Assembly (NCBI GenBank): GCA_026706325.1
Contig: JAPOYZ010000644.1
Span: 1 to 10,501 of the forward strand
Length of the DNA: 10,501 nt
Origin: Candidatus Aminicenantota bacterium
GTDB lineage: Bacteria; Acidobacteriota; UBA6911; RPQK01; JAJDTT01
Direction: 5' to 3'
The position numbers and the translations under genes were made by a program. The notes beneath the pieces were generated by a model. That model did not search any database, had not been told where the DNA came from, and worked only from the letters and a program-made list of their open reading frames with translations. This document shows, in pieces, positions 1 to 7,177 of the stretch. The stretch's first letter is position 1; every line of letters begins with the position of its first letter.

Positions 1-1298
1 AGCCCAGCGTCGGTCTCTATTTCAGCGACGAGGCGCCCACCAAGACCCCCTTCATCCTGATTCTGGGCTCCGTCGCCATCGATATTCCGGCGGGCAGCAA
101 GGACCACCGGGTAGAAGACAGCTATGTGCTGCCGGTGGACGTGAAGGTGACGAGTCTCTATCCGCACGCCCATTTCCTGGGCAAACAGATGGAGGTCTTC
201 GCGCGCCTTCCCGACGGGAGCCGGCGCTGGCTCCTCTACATCAAGGATTGGGACTTCAACTGGCAGGACGATTATCTCTACGCCGAACCCGTCTCGCTCC
301 CGCGCGGCACCGAACTGACCATGCGCTACAGCTACGACAACTCGGCCGACAATGTTCGCAATCCTCACAATCCACCACGGCGGGTGGTCTACGGCCCCAA
401 TTCCTTCGACGAGATGGGCGAGGTGTGGATCCAGATGCTGACCCGCGACCAGGACGACCGGGCGACGCTGCAGAGCGATTACCGGCGCAAACAACTCGAC
501 CTGGGCATTGCCGGCTTCCGGCATTCCCTGAACACCAGGCCTCAGGACGCCAAGACCCATCTGCAACTGGGGCAGGCGTTGTACGCCCAGGGAAAGATCG
601 ACGAGGCCATCAAGCAGTATCGCCAGGCGTTGGACCTGCAACCTGCCAGCGCCGAAACGCACGCCTATCTGGCCAACGCCTTAATGCAACAGGCCAATCC
701 GGAGGATGCGATTCGCCATTATTCCCGGGCTTTGGAGATCAAACCGGACTTTGTCGAGGCTCACCTGCATGCCGCCAACTCGCTGATGGGGCTGGGAAGA
801 CACGCTCAAGCGGAAGGGCACTATGCGCGAGTCGTCGAATTGAACGGCGGCCACGCTTTCGCCCGCTACATGCAGGCCATGGCGCTGATCCGGCTCGGCC
901 GCTACCAGTCCGCCCGGTCCCGGTTGGAAGAAGGCCGTCGGACGCTGCCCGGAGATATCGACATCACTCACGCCCTGGCCCGGCTACTGGCGGCGGCTCC
1001 CGACAGTAGCGTCCGCAATGGACCGCTGGCCCTTCAGCTCTTGCAGAAGGTGTTTCAAGCCCAGCAGGAAGTCTCCTTCGAGCACGTGGAAACGCTGGCG
1101 ATGGCCTTCGCGGAGACGGGGCAGTTCCAGCGGGCGGTCCAGATGCAGCAGGCCATGATCGAGGACGTCAGCCGAGGCGGCCGTCTGGATCTCGCACAAA
1201 TGCTGCAGGAGAATCTGGGCCGGTATCGCCGGGGACAGGCGTGCCGGAAACCCTGGAAGGACGATGACCCGGTCTTTTCACCGCTTCCGGGGAAATAG
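1..1298 (+). CDS. PHM-like copper monooxygenase domain / TPR protein, 5'-truncated by window edge
   Basis: The frame is open from the first full codon at 3 to TAG at 1296-1298, giving 431 visible residues. The N-terminus lies outside the window; the GTG at 126 is an internal Val, because homology to the paralogue at 5088-7118 continues upstream of it. Visible residues 1-145 form the C-terminal half of a peptidylglycine-monooxygenase-like (Cu2_monoox_C type) domain. PHAH (His 55 and 57) and DEMG (Met 138) match the HxH and Met ligands of the CuM site. TPR units follow from about residue 160 to 300. After them comes a degenerate helical module (LLAAAPDSSVRNG, then ETLAMAFAETGQF and LGRYRRGQ), which resembles the tail of many TPR proteins in Planctomycetes and Acidobacteria. 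The missing part presumably carries the export signal, the haem motif and the HH copper site seen in the paralogue. Location is probably periplasmic or outer-membrane. The enzymatic role is inferred only. Confidence 0.9.
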   Translation, partial: PSVGLYFSDEAPTKTPFILILGSVAIDIPAGSKDHRVEDSYVLPVDVKVTSLYPHAHFLGKQMEVFARLPDGSRRWLLYIKDWDFNWQDDYLYAEPVSLPRGTELTMRYSYDNSADNVRNPHNPPRRVVYGPNSFDEMGEVWIQMLTRDQDDRATLQSDYRRKQLDLGIAGFRHSLNTRPQDAKTHLQLGQALYAQGKIDEAIKQYRQALDLQPASAETHAYLANALMQQANPEDAIRHYSRALEIKPDFVEAHLHAANSLMGLGRHAQAEGHYARVVELNGGHAFARYMQAMALIRLGRYQSARSRLEEGRRTLPGDIDITHALARLLAAAPDSSVRNGPLALQLLQKVFQAQQEVSFEHVETLAMAFAETGQFQRAVQMQQAMIEDVSRGGRLDLAQMLQENLGRYRRGQACRKPWKDDDPVFSPLPGK

Positions 1299-1321
1299 GG
1301 GGGGACAGGAATGTCCCCCCC
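1298..1321. terminator. G/C-rich hairpin between convergent genes (bidirectional terminator or REP-like)
   Basis: The arms GGGGGGGACA (1298-1307) and TGTCCCCCCC (1312-1321) form a perfect 10-bp inverted repeat around a GGAA loop. It begins at the last base of the upstream stop codon and ends 7 bases before the receptor stop codon. It lacks the T-tract of a classical intrinsic terminator, but its symmetry and its place between two 3' ends suit a bidirectional transcript end. A dispersed REP-type palindrome is the alternative, which a single window cannot distinguish. Confidence 0.55.
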
Positions 1322-1328
1322 CCCTACT

Positions 1329-4300
1329 TTACCAGGCGATCCTTAGCCGGAACTGAATAATTCGGGCGAGAGCCGTATTGCGATATCGTGCGAAGGCGCT
1401 TGGGTTCGCGAGGGAATAGCTCGGGCTATAGAACTGCGCCCGGTTGAAGACATTGAAAATTTCTGTCCCGAACTCCAGACGCACGCCCTCCAAGACCTGA
1501 AAGTCCTTCAGGATCGACAGGTTCTCGGTCGAGTATCCGAATTTGCGAATGTCCGGCAACTGTCGGGTGTCCGCAAATCCGATCACTCGATTCTCAGGCG
1601 CAAAGGCGTCCACGTTGAGCGTGTTTTTCTGCGAGCCGTTGGGATCGTAGCTCCCATGGCTGACCCCGCCGCCCAGGCCTCTTCCCGTGCGATTGACTCG
1701 CCCCAGATCGATGGGGTCTCCCGACATGTAGTTGTGCCACCCCATGACCCGCCATCTCCCGATGAAGTGGTTGAACACGGTGGAGGCGTCGGCACCCCAT
1801 TTCTGACCCCGGCCGAAGGGCAACTGCCAGGTCCAGGTCAGGGCCATGTTGTGGGTTCGATCATAAGGCGTCAGGAAATTGACATTGCCCCCTCCGTACC
1901 CCTCATGCGAGACACCGGGAGCGCCGAATACACCATAACCTCGGCCCGTGGCGATGTTCTTGGAAAGGGTATACGCCAGCAGAAAACTGAGTCCCCCGCC
2001 AAAGCGCTTCTGGGCGCTGATGTTGGCGGCATGGTAGGAGGTAATCCCTCCGTGGGCGCCTCTCAGGTTGACTCCCGTGTATTGGGGATAGGGACGCGAA
2101 GCCTGCCGGACACTACCGGTGAACCCGGCATAGGGCACGCCGACGCCGGTCGCCATGCCTGCGGGGGAGGACAACGGCTGATCGATGACCGGTCCCAGCC
2201 TGAAGATCGCGGGAGGTACCTCGTTGCGTTCCCAATTCAGCCGGTAGTGCCGGCCCAGCTTGCCGACGTAATCCCCCTTGAGCAGGAGATTCCACCCGAC
2301 CTCCCTTTCAATCCCGAAACCGAAGTTATTGCTGGTGGTCCACTTGTTGTCCTGGGGATGAATCCAGTGCACGGCCGTCCCGTTGGCCAGGGTCGGGTCG
2401 AGGTTGGGAAGACTGGCGACGATCTGGAGTCCTTCGGCCGGAAACCCGTCGTTCCAGTTGAAGGCCGGAGTCACCCCGCCATCGGTCGAGCTGTAGCCTG
2501 GCTCGGCGGCCCACCCCAGAGCCGCTACATTCCCGCCGCCCTGCAACTCGGCGCCCGGATTGGCGTAGGTGATTCCCGCGTAAGCTCGAATCACGGTCCT
2601 GTCGTCCAAGGCGTAGGCCAGACCAATACGGGGCGACCAGGCGCCCCAATCCCGATCGTAGGCCCGGGTTCGACCGTTTCGCCCCGGTCCCTCGCCGTTG
2701 AAAGTCAAGGCGCCCAGACGTCCGTCCGCCCCGGCATTGGGAATGTCGGGACTGAAGTAGCCCATCCGATGGTAGGTTTCGCCGAAGGGGGTCCACCAGT
2801 TGTATCGAAGCCCGTAGTTGACGGTCAGTTGGCGGGTGGCGCGCCAAGTATCCTGCAAGTAGATGGCATAGACGCGATTGTTGACTCTCTTGTTGTCGGA
2901 CGGCCTCATGAAGGCGGTGTTCACTTCTCCCAACAGGTAGCTGGCCCAGCCGCGGCCGGTCAGCGCGATGTCGGGGAATGCGGAGACGTTGCCGCCCGCA
3001 TCCATCTGATTGCCGCCGGCCAATCCCGTTGTGATGTCGCTGAAGGTGAAATTGCCGTTGGTGAAAATCTGGACGTTCCGTCCCACGGCGGCGTATCTGC
3101 CCTGGATGCCGAATTTGTAGTTGTGGCTCCCTTTCACCCAAGTCAGATCCGTGTAAACAGGGTAAGTGAACTCGGGCATGAAGAGATTCAGGAAAAGGAA
3201 TCCGAATCCGGAGGCGCCCTGGATGTTGGTGAAAGGAGTGTCAGGCGTCACCAAGCCTGTGAGCCCAGAATCCCGGCCGTAGGTGTTGCCCGGCTTGCCG
3301 ATCTCCCGGGGGACCCCCTGGCCGGCAAAGCGCAGACTGAAGAGCACGTTGGGCCGCACCGTGTAGTAATTCGAGAACCGGTAGCGGAACTGCTTGCCCA
3401 GCGTCAAATGGGTGGTATTGATCTTCTGGTCGTAGCCGGCGTTCCCGGGCCAGACGACGTCCTTCCGGTGCCAGTCCATCCCGAACGAGAATTTATAGTT
3501 GTCGGTAAACTTGTGGTCCGTCTTCAAGGTCAGCTTGTCGATGTCCTGCTCGCCCTTGTCCAGGGGACCGACATGGTTGTTCACCGTGCCCGGCCGGTTG
3601 GGCATGGGGACGCCGTCCTGAAACGCGGCCGAAATGGAGCTGATCCGGTCGCGGGGGATGACGTTGCCTGGGAATGGATCGCGAATGAATCCTCCGTGTC
3701 CGTCCGGACGAGTAGTGGCCGGATCGTAGATCTGACCCTGCAAGATGGGCCTGCCGAGAACATCGGTCCCGATCTGACCACCCAGGAACTCGCTGAAATC
3801 GCCACCCCGCATCAACGCCGTGGGAACGGTCGAGGTCTGGCCGCCGGCTGTCCGCCGCTCCCGGTATCCGGTATAGCTGGCCAGGAAGAAGTGCCTGTCC
3901 CGGATGATCTTTCCGCCGACGACGGCTCCAAACTCGTTCTGGCGGTGGGGGTTGACGTCTGCCGCGAACCACTGGCGAGCGTCCAGAACGTCGTTTCGAA
4001 AGTATTCGAAAAGGCTCCCGTGGAACTCGTTGGTTCCCGACTTCATGACCATTTCCACGCTCGAGCCCATGTTCCAGCCATGCTCGGCGTTGACGTTGGC
4101 CACCGTTCGAAACTCGCTGATGACTTCGGGAATCAGCCCCGAATCCTCTCTCATGCCGAAGTTGTTGGCGGGACTGGAGTAGATCCCGTCGATGTTGGTG
4201 CTCATGACCCCCACGACGCCGTGGATGTAGCCCCGGTCGGTGGTGTCGGTCTCCTTGCCGTAGGGATCGTAGGAGAAACCGGGCAACGTCCGGGTGAATG

Positions 4301-4781
4301 ATAGACTGTGCCGGGCCCCCTGGTTGACCGCCATCGGGAGTTCCTCGATTTCCTCGACCACCCGGGTGAGGCCTGCGCTGGAGGATTGGTTGTCGACGGC
4401 CAGGGCCTGGCTTTCCACCGTCACGGTGTCGACGACTTCTCCAACGGACATGGTGATGTCGAGCGTCACCGCCAGTCCGGAAACCACCCTCACGCCCACT
4501 TGTTCAACCGTCTTGAAACCGGGCAGACTTGCGGAAATCGTATAGGATCCGATCGGCAGGCCTGGAAAAGAGTAGTCTCCCGACTCGCTACTGACGGTAG
4601 CGGTCTCGAGGCCGGTCGCTTCATCGCGGGCCGTCACGTCGACGCCGGGAATCCGCGCCCCCGTTTCGTCGGCGATGGCCCCCGCAATCCTGCCGAAGTT
4701 GTCCTGGGCCGATAGCGGTAGAGATACCAGCAGCAGCACCAGCGGTAGGATGATCCTGACTGAAGAGAGATAAGACTGCAT
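1329..4781 (-). CDS. Oar-like TonB-dependent outer-membrane receptor with carboxypeptidase regulatory-like domain
   Basis: This 1150-residue protein uses ATG at 4779-4781. That start has a perfect AAGGAGG 8 bases upstream and is followed at once by a signal peptide (hydrophobic residues 9-25, ending LPLSAQ). The frame extends 28 codons further upstream, but that extension has no ribosome site and would bury the signal peptide. Residues about 28-112 are a carboxypeptidase-regulatory beta-sandwich (GRIAGAIADETGARIPGVDV, SGDYSFPGLPIGSYTI). VVDTVTV near 117-123 resembles a TonB box. The plug follows, with the Oar-type signature MKSGTNEFHGSLFEYFRND at 246-264. The rest is a large beta-barrel, with GTEIFNVFNRAQF near the end and a terminal aromatic (RIAW) as expected for BAM-dependent insertion. 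The family imports or binds bulky substrates using TonB energy; the ligand is unknown here. It stands alone on this strand, diverging from the monooxygenase gene at 5088, with which it may be co-regulated. No frameshift is seen. Confidence 0.96.
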   Translation of the reverse strand: MQSYLSSVRIILPLVLLLVSLPLSAQDNFGRIAGAIADETGARIPGVDVTARDEATGLETATVSSESGDYSFPGLPIGSYTISASLPGFKTVEQVGVRVVSGLAVTLDITMSVGEVVDTVTVESQALAVDNQSSSAGLTRVVEEIEELPMAVNQGARHSLSFTRTLPGFSYDPYGKETDTTDRGYIHGVVGVMSTNIDGIYSSPANNFGMREDSGLIPEVISEFRTVANVNAEHGWNMGSSVEMVMKSGTNEFHGSLFEYFRNDVLDARQWFAADVNPHRQNEFGAVVGGKIIRDRHFFLASYTGYRERRTAGGQTSTVPTALMRGGDFSEFLGGQIGTDVLGRPILQGQIYDPATTRPDGHGGFIRDPFPGNVIPRDRISSISAAFQDGVPMPNRPGTVNNHVGPLDKGEQDIDKLTLKTDHKFTDNYKFSFGMDWHRKDVVWPGNAGYDQKINTTHLTLGKQFRYRFSNYYTVRPNVLFSLRFAGQGVPREIGKPGNTYGRDSGLTGLVTPDTPFTNIQGASGFGFLFLNLFMPEFTYPVYTDLTWVKGSHNYKFGIQGRYAAVGRNVQIFTNGNFTFSDITTGLAGGNQMDAGGNVSAFPDIALTGRGWASYLLGEVNTAFMRPSDNKRVNNRVYAIYLQDTWRATRQLTVNYGLRYNWWTPFGETYHRMGYFSPDIPNAGADGRLGALTFNGEGPGRNGRTRAYDRDWGAWSPRIGLAYALDDRTVIRAYAGITYANPGAELQGGGNVAALGWAAEPGYSSTDGGVTPAFNWNDGFPAEGLQIVASLPNLDPTLANGTAVHWIHPQDNKWTTSNNFGFGIEREVGWNLLLKGDYVGKLGRHYRLNWERNEVPPAIFRLGPVIDQPLSSPAGMATGVGVPYAGFTGSVRQASRPYPQYTGVNLRGAHGGITSYHAANISAQKRFGGGLSFLLAYTLSKNIATGRGYGVFGAPGVSHEGYGGGNVNFLTPYDRTHNMALTWTWQLPFGRGQKWGADASTVFNHFIGRWRVMGWHNYMSGDPIDLGRVNRTGRGLGGGVSHGSYDPNGSQKNTLNVDAFAPENRVIGFADTRQLPDIRKFGYSTENLSILKDFQVLEGVRLEFGTEIFNVFNRAQFYSPSYSLANPSAFARYRNTALARIIQFRLRIAW

Positions 4782-4789
4782 TGTCGCGT

Positions 4790-4796
4790 CCTCCTT
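4790..4796 (-). promoter_or_regulatory. Strong Shine-Dalgarno of the receptor gene
   Basis: Read on the minus strand this is AAGGAGG, complementary to the 16S anti-SD, with 8 bases before ATG at 4781. It decides the start codon in favour of the 1150-residue product rather than the longer frame beginning at 4865. Confidence 0.9.
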
Positions 4797-4838
4797 AGGG
4801 ACGGAAGTGGAGTAGGCGGAAAGAGGATTCCACAAGAT

Positions 4839-4852
4839 GTAGCGGACGCTAC
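4839..4852. promoter_or_regulatory. 14-bp palindrome, candidate operator of the receptor gene
   Basis: GTAGCG and CGCTAC are perfect 6-bp inverted arms around a 2-bp GA centre. The site lies 58-71 bases upstream of the receptor start codon and overlaps a possible minus-strand -10 hexamer (TAGCGT, 4846-4851). It would suit a dimeric regulator blocking polymerase. It is short enough that chance cannot be excluded, and no known regulator consensus is recognised. Confidence 0.35.
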
Positions 4853-4875
4853 CTGATTCCGTCAAAAAAAGTCAA
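4846..4875 (-). promoter_or_regulatory. Candidate sigma70-type promoter of the receptor gene
   Basis: On the minus strand TTGACT (4870-4875) matches five of six bases of the -35 consensus. An 18-base spacer then leads to TAGCGT (4846-4851), a poor -10. A second option is TTGACG (4860-4865) with TACATC (4836-4841), also at 18 bases. Both place the start of transcription upstream of the SD sequence. The -35 elements are good and the -10 elements weak, so an activator or another sigma factor is possible. Confidence 0.35.
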
Positions 4876-4904
4876 GCACAAATCGTGTCCGCACTTTCTC
4901 AAAT

Positions 4905-4946
4905 TTATTGGACGTTTTCATGAGCTTATTGGACGTTTACATGAGC
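4905..4946. repeat. Tandem 21-bp direct repeat (two units) in the divergent regulatory region
   Basis: Units at 4905-4925 and 4926-4946 abut exactly and differ at a single base (T versus A in the 14th position). Each carries the core ATTGGACGTTT followed by CATGAGC. The 21-bp period is two helical turns, so two protein subunits would bind the same face of the DNA. The repeat is more AT-rich than its surroundings. It lies between the receptor start (4781) and the monooxygenase start (5088), so it could be a shared operator or activator site. A remnant of a mobile-element end with iterated transposase sites is an alternative, but no transposase is nearby. Confidence 0.7.
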
Positions 4947-5040
4947 GGTTGATGCAGATCGGCGGGAAGGTCTCAACTCTGCTGTACAACATCCATGCCA
5001 CGGCCTTGCGAGAATCTGCCGGACTGCGGCCGCAATCACG

Positions 5041-5046
5041 TAGAAT
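5041..5046 (+). promoter_or_regulatory. Possible -10 element of the monooxygenase/CRTAC1 operon
   Basis: TAGAAT matches five of six bases of TATAAT and lies 41 bases before the GTG start at 5088. That implies a leader of roughly 35 nt and supports this start over ATG 4995. No convincing -35 is found at 16-18 bases upstream (the 5018-5023 region reads GCCGGA), so promoter activity would need an activator. The tandem repeat at 4905-4946 lies about 100 bp upstream. Confidence 0.25.
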
Positions 5047-5087
5047 CGGGAATCAGGCGTCTCTGTAACCTGACTGGGGGTAAGGCG

Positions 5088-7118
5088 GTGAAGCTTTACG
5101 GGCCGGATCGGCCTCTCGGGGAGAGATTCAAGGCAGGCGCGGTATTTCCGCTCTTGATGGGGGCGTTGTTCAGCTCGATCTGGATGGCGTGCACACAACC
5201 CGACTCTCTTCAGACAGCCCCGCCGCGTCCCGAGTCAAGCGTAGAAGTCTCGCCGAAAACTTATGTGCCCCGGCCGGCCGGCAGCTTGACATTCCACCGG
5301 GACATCGCCCCCCTGGTGTTCGAGAACTGCGCGCCCTGCCACCGGCCAGGAGGATCGGGTCCATTCAACCTGCTCGGCTACGATGATGTCAGCCGCCGGC
5401 GAAATCAGATCGTCACCGTCACGCAGAGCCGGTACATGCCTCCGTGGCAACCCGAGCCGGGTTACGGCGAGTTCATCGGCGAGCGCCGCCTGAATGCGGA
5501 TCAGGTCGGGATGTTGGCGCAGTGGGTGGCCGAGGGGGCGATCCAAGGAAATCCGGCAGATGCCCCAGAGGTGCCGGAATGGCCGGCCGGCTGGCATCTG
5601 GGTGAGCCGGATCTGGTTCTCACCATGCCTCGGCCTTATACCTTGGCGGCCGATGGTCCGGACGTCTTCCGGATGTTCGTGATATCGGTTCCCTTGAAGT
5701 CAAGCCGTTTCGTCCGTGCCTTGGAAATACGCCCCGGCAACTCCAAGGTGGTGCATCATGCGGTGGGACTGGTCGACACGACCCAGCGCTGCCGGAACCT
5801 GGACGCGGAGGATCCCGTTCCCGGCTTCGAAGGCATGAGGTCCACCGAGTTCGCTCGCGCCCCCGACGGCAACTTCCTCGGGTGGACGCCCGGCAAGATT
5901 CCGACGGAGAGCGCCGGAGGGAGGACCTGGCGGCTGAAGAAGGGTGCAGATTTCGTCATGGAACTGCACATGATGCCTTCCGGCAAACCGGAACCGATTC
6001 AGCCCAGCGTGGGGCTCTATTTCAGTGACGAGGCCCCGTCCAAATCCTCCTTCATCATCGGGCTGGGGTCCCAGACCATCGACATTGCCCCGGGGGAGAA
6101 GGAGTACTGGATCGAGGACAGTTATGTCCTGCCGGTGGCCGTGGAGCTTCTGGGCGTTTACCCGCATGCCCACTATCTGGGGAAACAGATGCGCGCCTTT
6201 GCACAGCTTCCCGACGGCAGCAGGCGGTGGCTCGTCTACATCAAGGAGTGGGACTTCAACTGGCAGGACGAATACGTCTACCGTGAGCCGCTTTCTCTGC
6301 CGCAGGGAACCCGGCTGACGATGCAGTACAGTTACGACAACTCGCCGGAGAACATACGCAATCCCCACAACCCGCCCCGGCGGGTGGTTTACGGCCCCAA
6401 TTCCAGCGATGAGATGGGCGACCTGTGGCTCCAGGTATCGACGGAAAACAGAAATGACCTGCTCACCCTGCAGACCGACTACCGGGTCAAGGAGCGTGAC
6501 CGGTTCATTGCCGGCTACCGTCAGGCCCTGAAGATTAAGCCGGGGGATGCCCGGACCCATGACCACCTGGGCCAAGTGCTTCAGGCCCGGGGAAGGGTTG
6601 AGGACGCCATCGGCCACTATCGCCAAGCGCTGAAACTCCGTCCCGCTTACGCGGAGACCCACAGCAATCTGGCGACCGCCTTGGCACAGCAGGGTCAAAC
6701 CGAGGAGGCGATCGGCCACTACCGTCAGGCCCTGAAGATCAAGCCGGACCTGCTTGAAGCCCACTACAATCTGGGGGGAGCCCTGTTGGGCATGGGGCGC
6801 GTCAGCCAAGCCATCGCCGCCTTGCAGCGGGCCATCCGGATCGAGCCGGAGTTTGCCAGGGCGCACAACAACCTGGGCATCGCCTTCGCTCAGCAGGAAG
6901 ACCTGACCCAGGCGCTGTACCACTTCGAGCGGGCGGTGAGGATCGATTCGGACTTTGCGGAGGCCCGCAACAATCTGGGCAATGCGCTTCTCGCGACGGG
7001 TGATTTCAGCCGTGCCGTGATCGAGTATCGGCGCGCCCTGCAGATCGACCCCAGCTACGCGGATGCCCAGCGCAACCTGAAGCTGGCCCAGGAACTGCTG
7101 CTGACTTCCCCCCATTGA
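5088..7118 (+). CDS. Cytochrome c / PHM-like copper monooxygenase / TPR fusion lipoprotein
   Basis: I chose GTG 5088 (676 residues) because GGGGG at 5076-5080 lies 7 bases before it and because it gives a basic N-terminus, a hydrophobic stretch and a lipobox-like IWMAC (Cys35). ATG 4995 has no SD and would put 31 polar residues before the signal. Residues about 68-160 form a haem domain: CAPCH at 81-85, with MPPW (Met117) as likely axial ligand. Residues about 170-455 match the peptidylglycine/dopamine monooxygenase fold. All six copper ligands have counterparts: VVHHAV (His223, His224) and ELHMM (His294) for CuH; PHAH (His360, His362) and DEMG (Met443) for CuM. Residues about 485-670 hold five 34-residue TPRs and a capping helix. 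Stand-alone haem/monooxygenase proteins of this kind are common in Acidobacteria and Planctomycetes; the TPR arm is additional. Likely role: a periplasmic lipoprotein oxidising an unknown substrate, with the TPRs recruiting partners. Substrate and activity are inferred. Confidence 0.94.
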   Translation: MKLYGPDRPLGERFKAGAVFPLLMGALFSSIWMACTQPDSLQTAPPRPESSVEVSPKTYVPRPAGSLTFHRDIAPLVFENCAPCHRPGGSGPFNLLGYDDVSRRRNQIVTVTQSRYMPPWQPEPGYGEFIGERRLNADQVGMLAQWVAEGAIQGNPADAPEVPEWPAGWHLGEPDLVLTMPRPYTLAADGPDVFRMFVISVPLKSSRFVRALEIRPGNSKVVHHAVGLVDTTQRCRNLDAEDPVPGFEGMRSTEFARAPDGNFLGWTPGKIPTESAGGRTWRLKKGADFVMELHMMPSGKPEPIQPSVGLYFSDEAPSKSSFIIGLGSQTIDIAPGEKEYWIEDSYVLPVAVELLGVYPHAHYLGKQMRAFAQLPDGSRRWLVYIKEWDFNWQDEYVYREPLSLPQGTRLTMQYSYDNSPENIRNPHNPPRRVVYGPNSSDEMGDLWLQVSTENRNDLLTLQTDYRVKERDRFIAGYRQALKIKPGDARTHDHLGQVLQARGRVEDAIGHYRQALKLRPAYAETHSNLATALAQQGQTEEAIGHYRQALKIKPDLLEAHYNLGGALLGMGRVSQAIAALQRAIRIEPEFARAHNNLGIAFAQQEDLTQALYHFERAVRIDSDFAEARNNLGNALLATGDFSRAVIEYRRALQIDPSYADAQRNLKLAQELLLTSPH

Positions 7119-7177
7119 GGGGGTTCAGCTATCCGGCTCTCCGTTACCGAATGTGCTCGTAGTGGGACGAGAAAAGC

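Noticed and set aside
1656..4301. An 881-codon open frame on the plus strand opposite the receptor gene
   Set aside because: It lies wholly antisense to a receptor gene with clear homology features and a perfect SD. Its translation is low-complexity Gly/Val/Pro/Arg-rich with no recognisable domain. High-GC genes commonly leave such an open antisense frame.
4782..4865. The 28-codon N-terminal extension of the receptor reading frame
   Set aside because: The perfect AAGGAGG lies inside it, 8 bases before ATG 4781, and the signal peptide begins right at that ATG.
4866..5087. A small gene in the divergent intergenic region
   Set aside because: The only sizeable frame there (minus strand, up to 5198) overlaps the oxygenase signal sequence and has no SD or recognisable product. 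The region reads as regulatory DNA.
5700..7115. A 471-codon minus-strand frame opposite the oxygenase-TPR gene
   Set aside because: It is antisense to a gene with catalytic motifs and TPRs. Its repetitive pattern (VVADGVL, VGLRVSG and similar) is the mirror of the 34-residue TPR period, not a protein family.
7109..7123. A small hairpin (CCCCC/GGGGG around ATTGA) straddling the oxygenase stop codon
   Set aside because: The stem is only 5 bp with no T-tract, and a closely spaced same-strand gene follows. Not enough to call a terminator.
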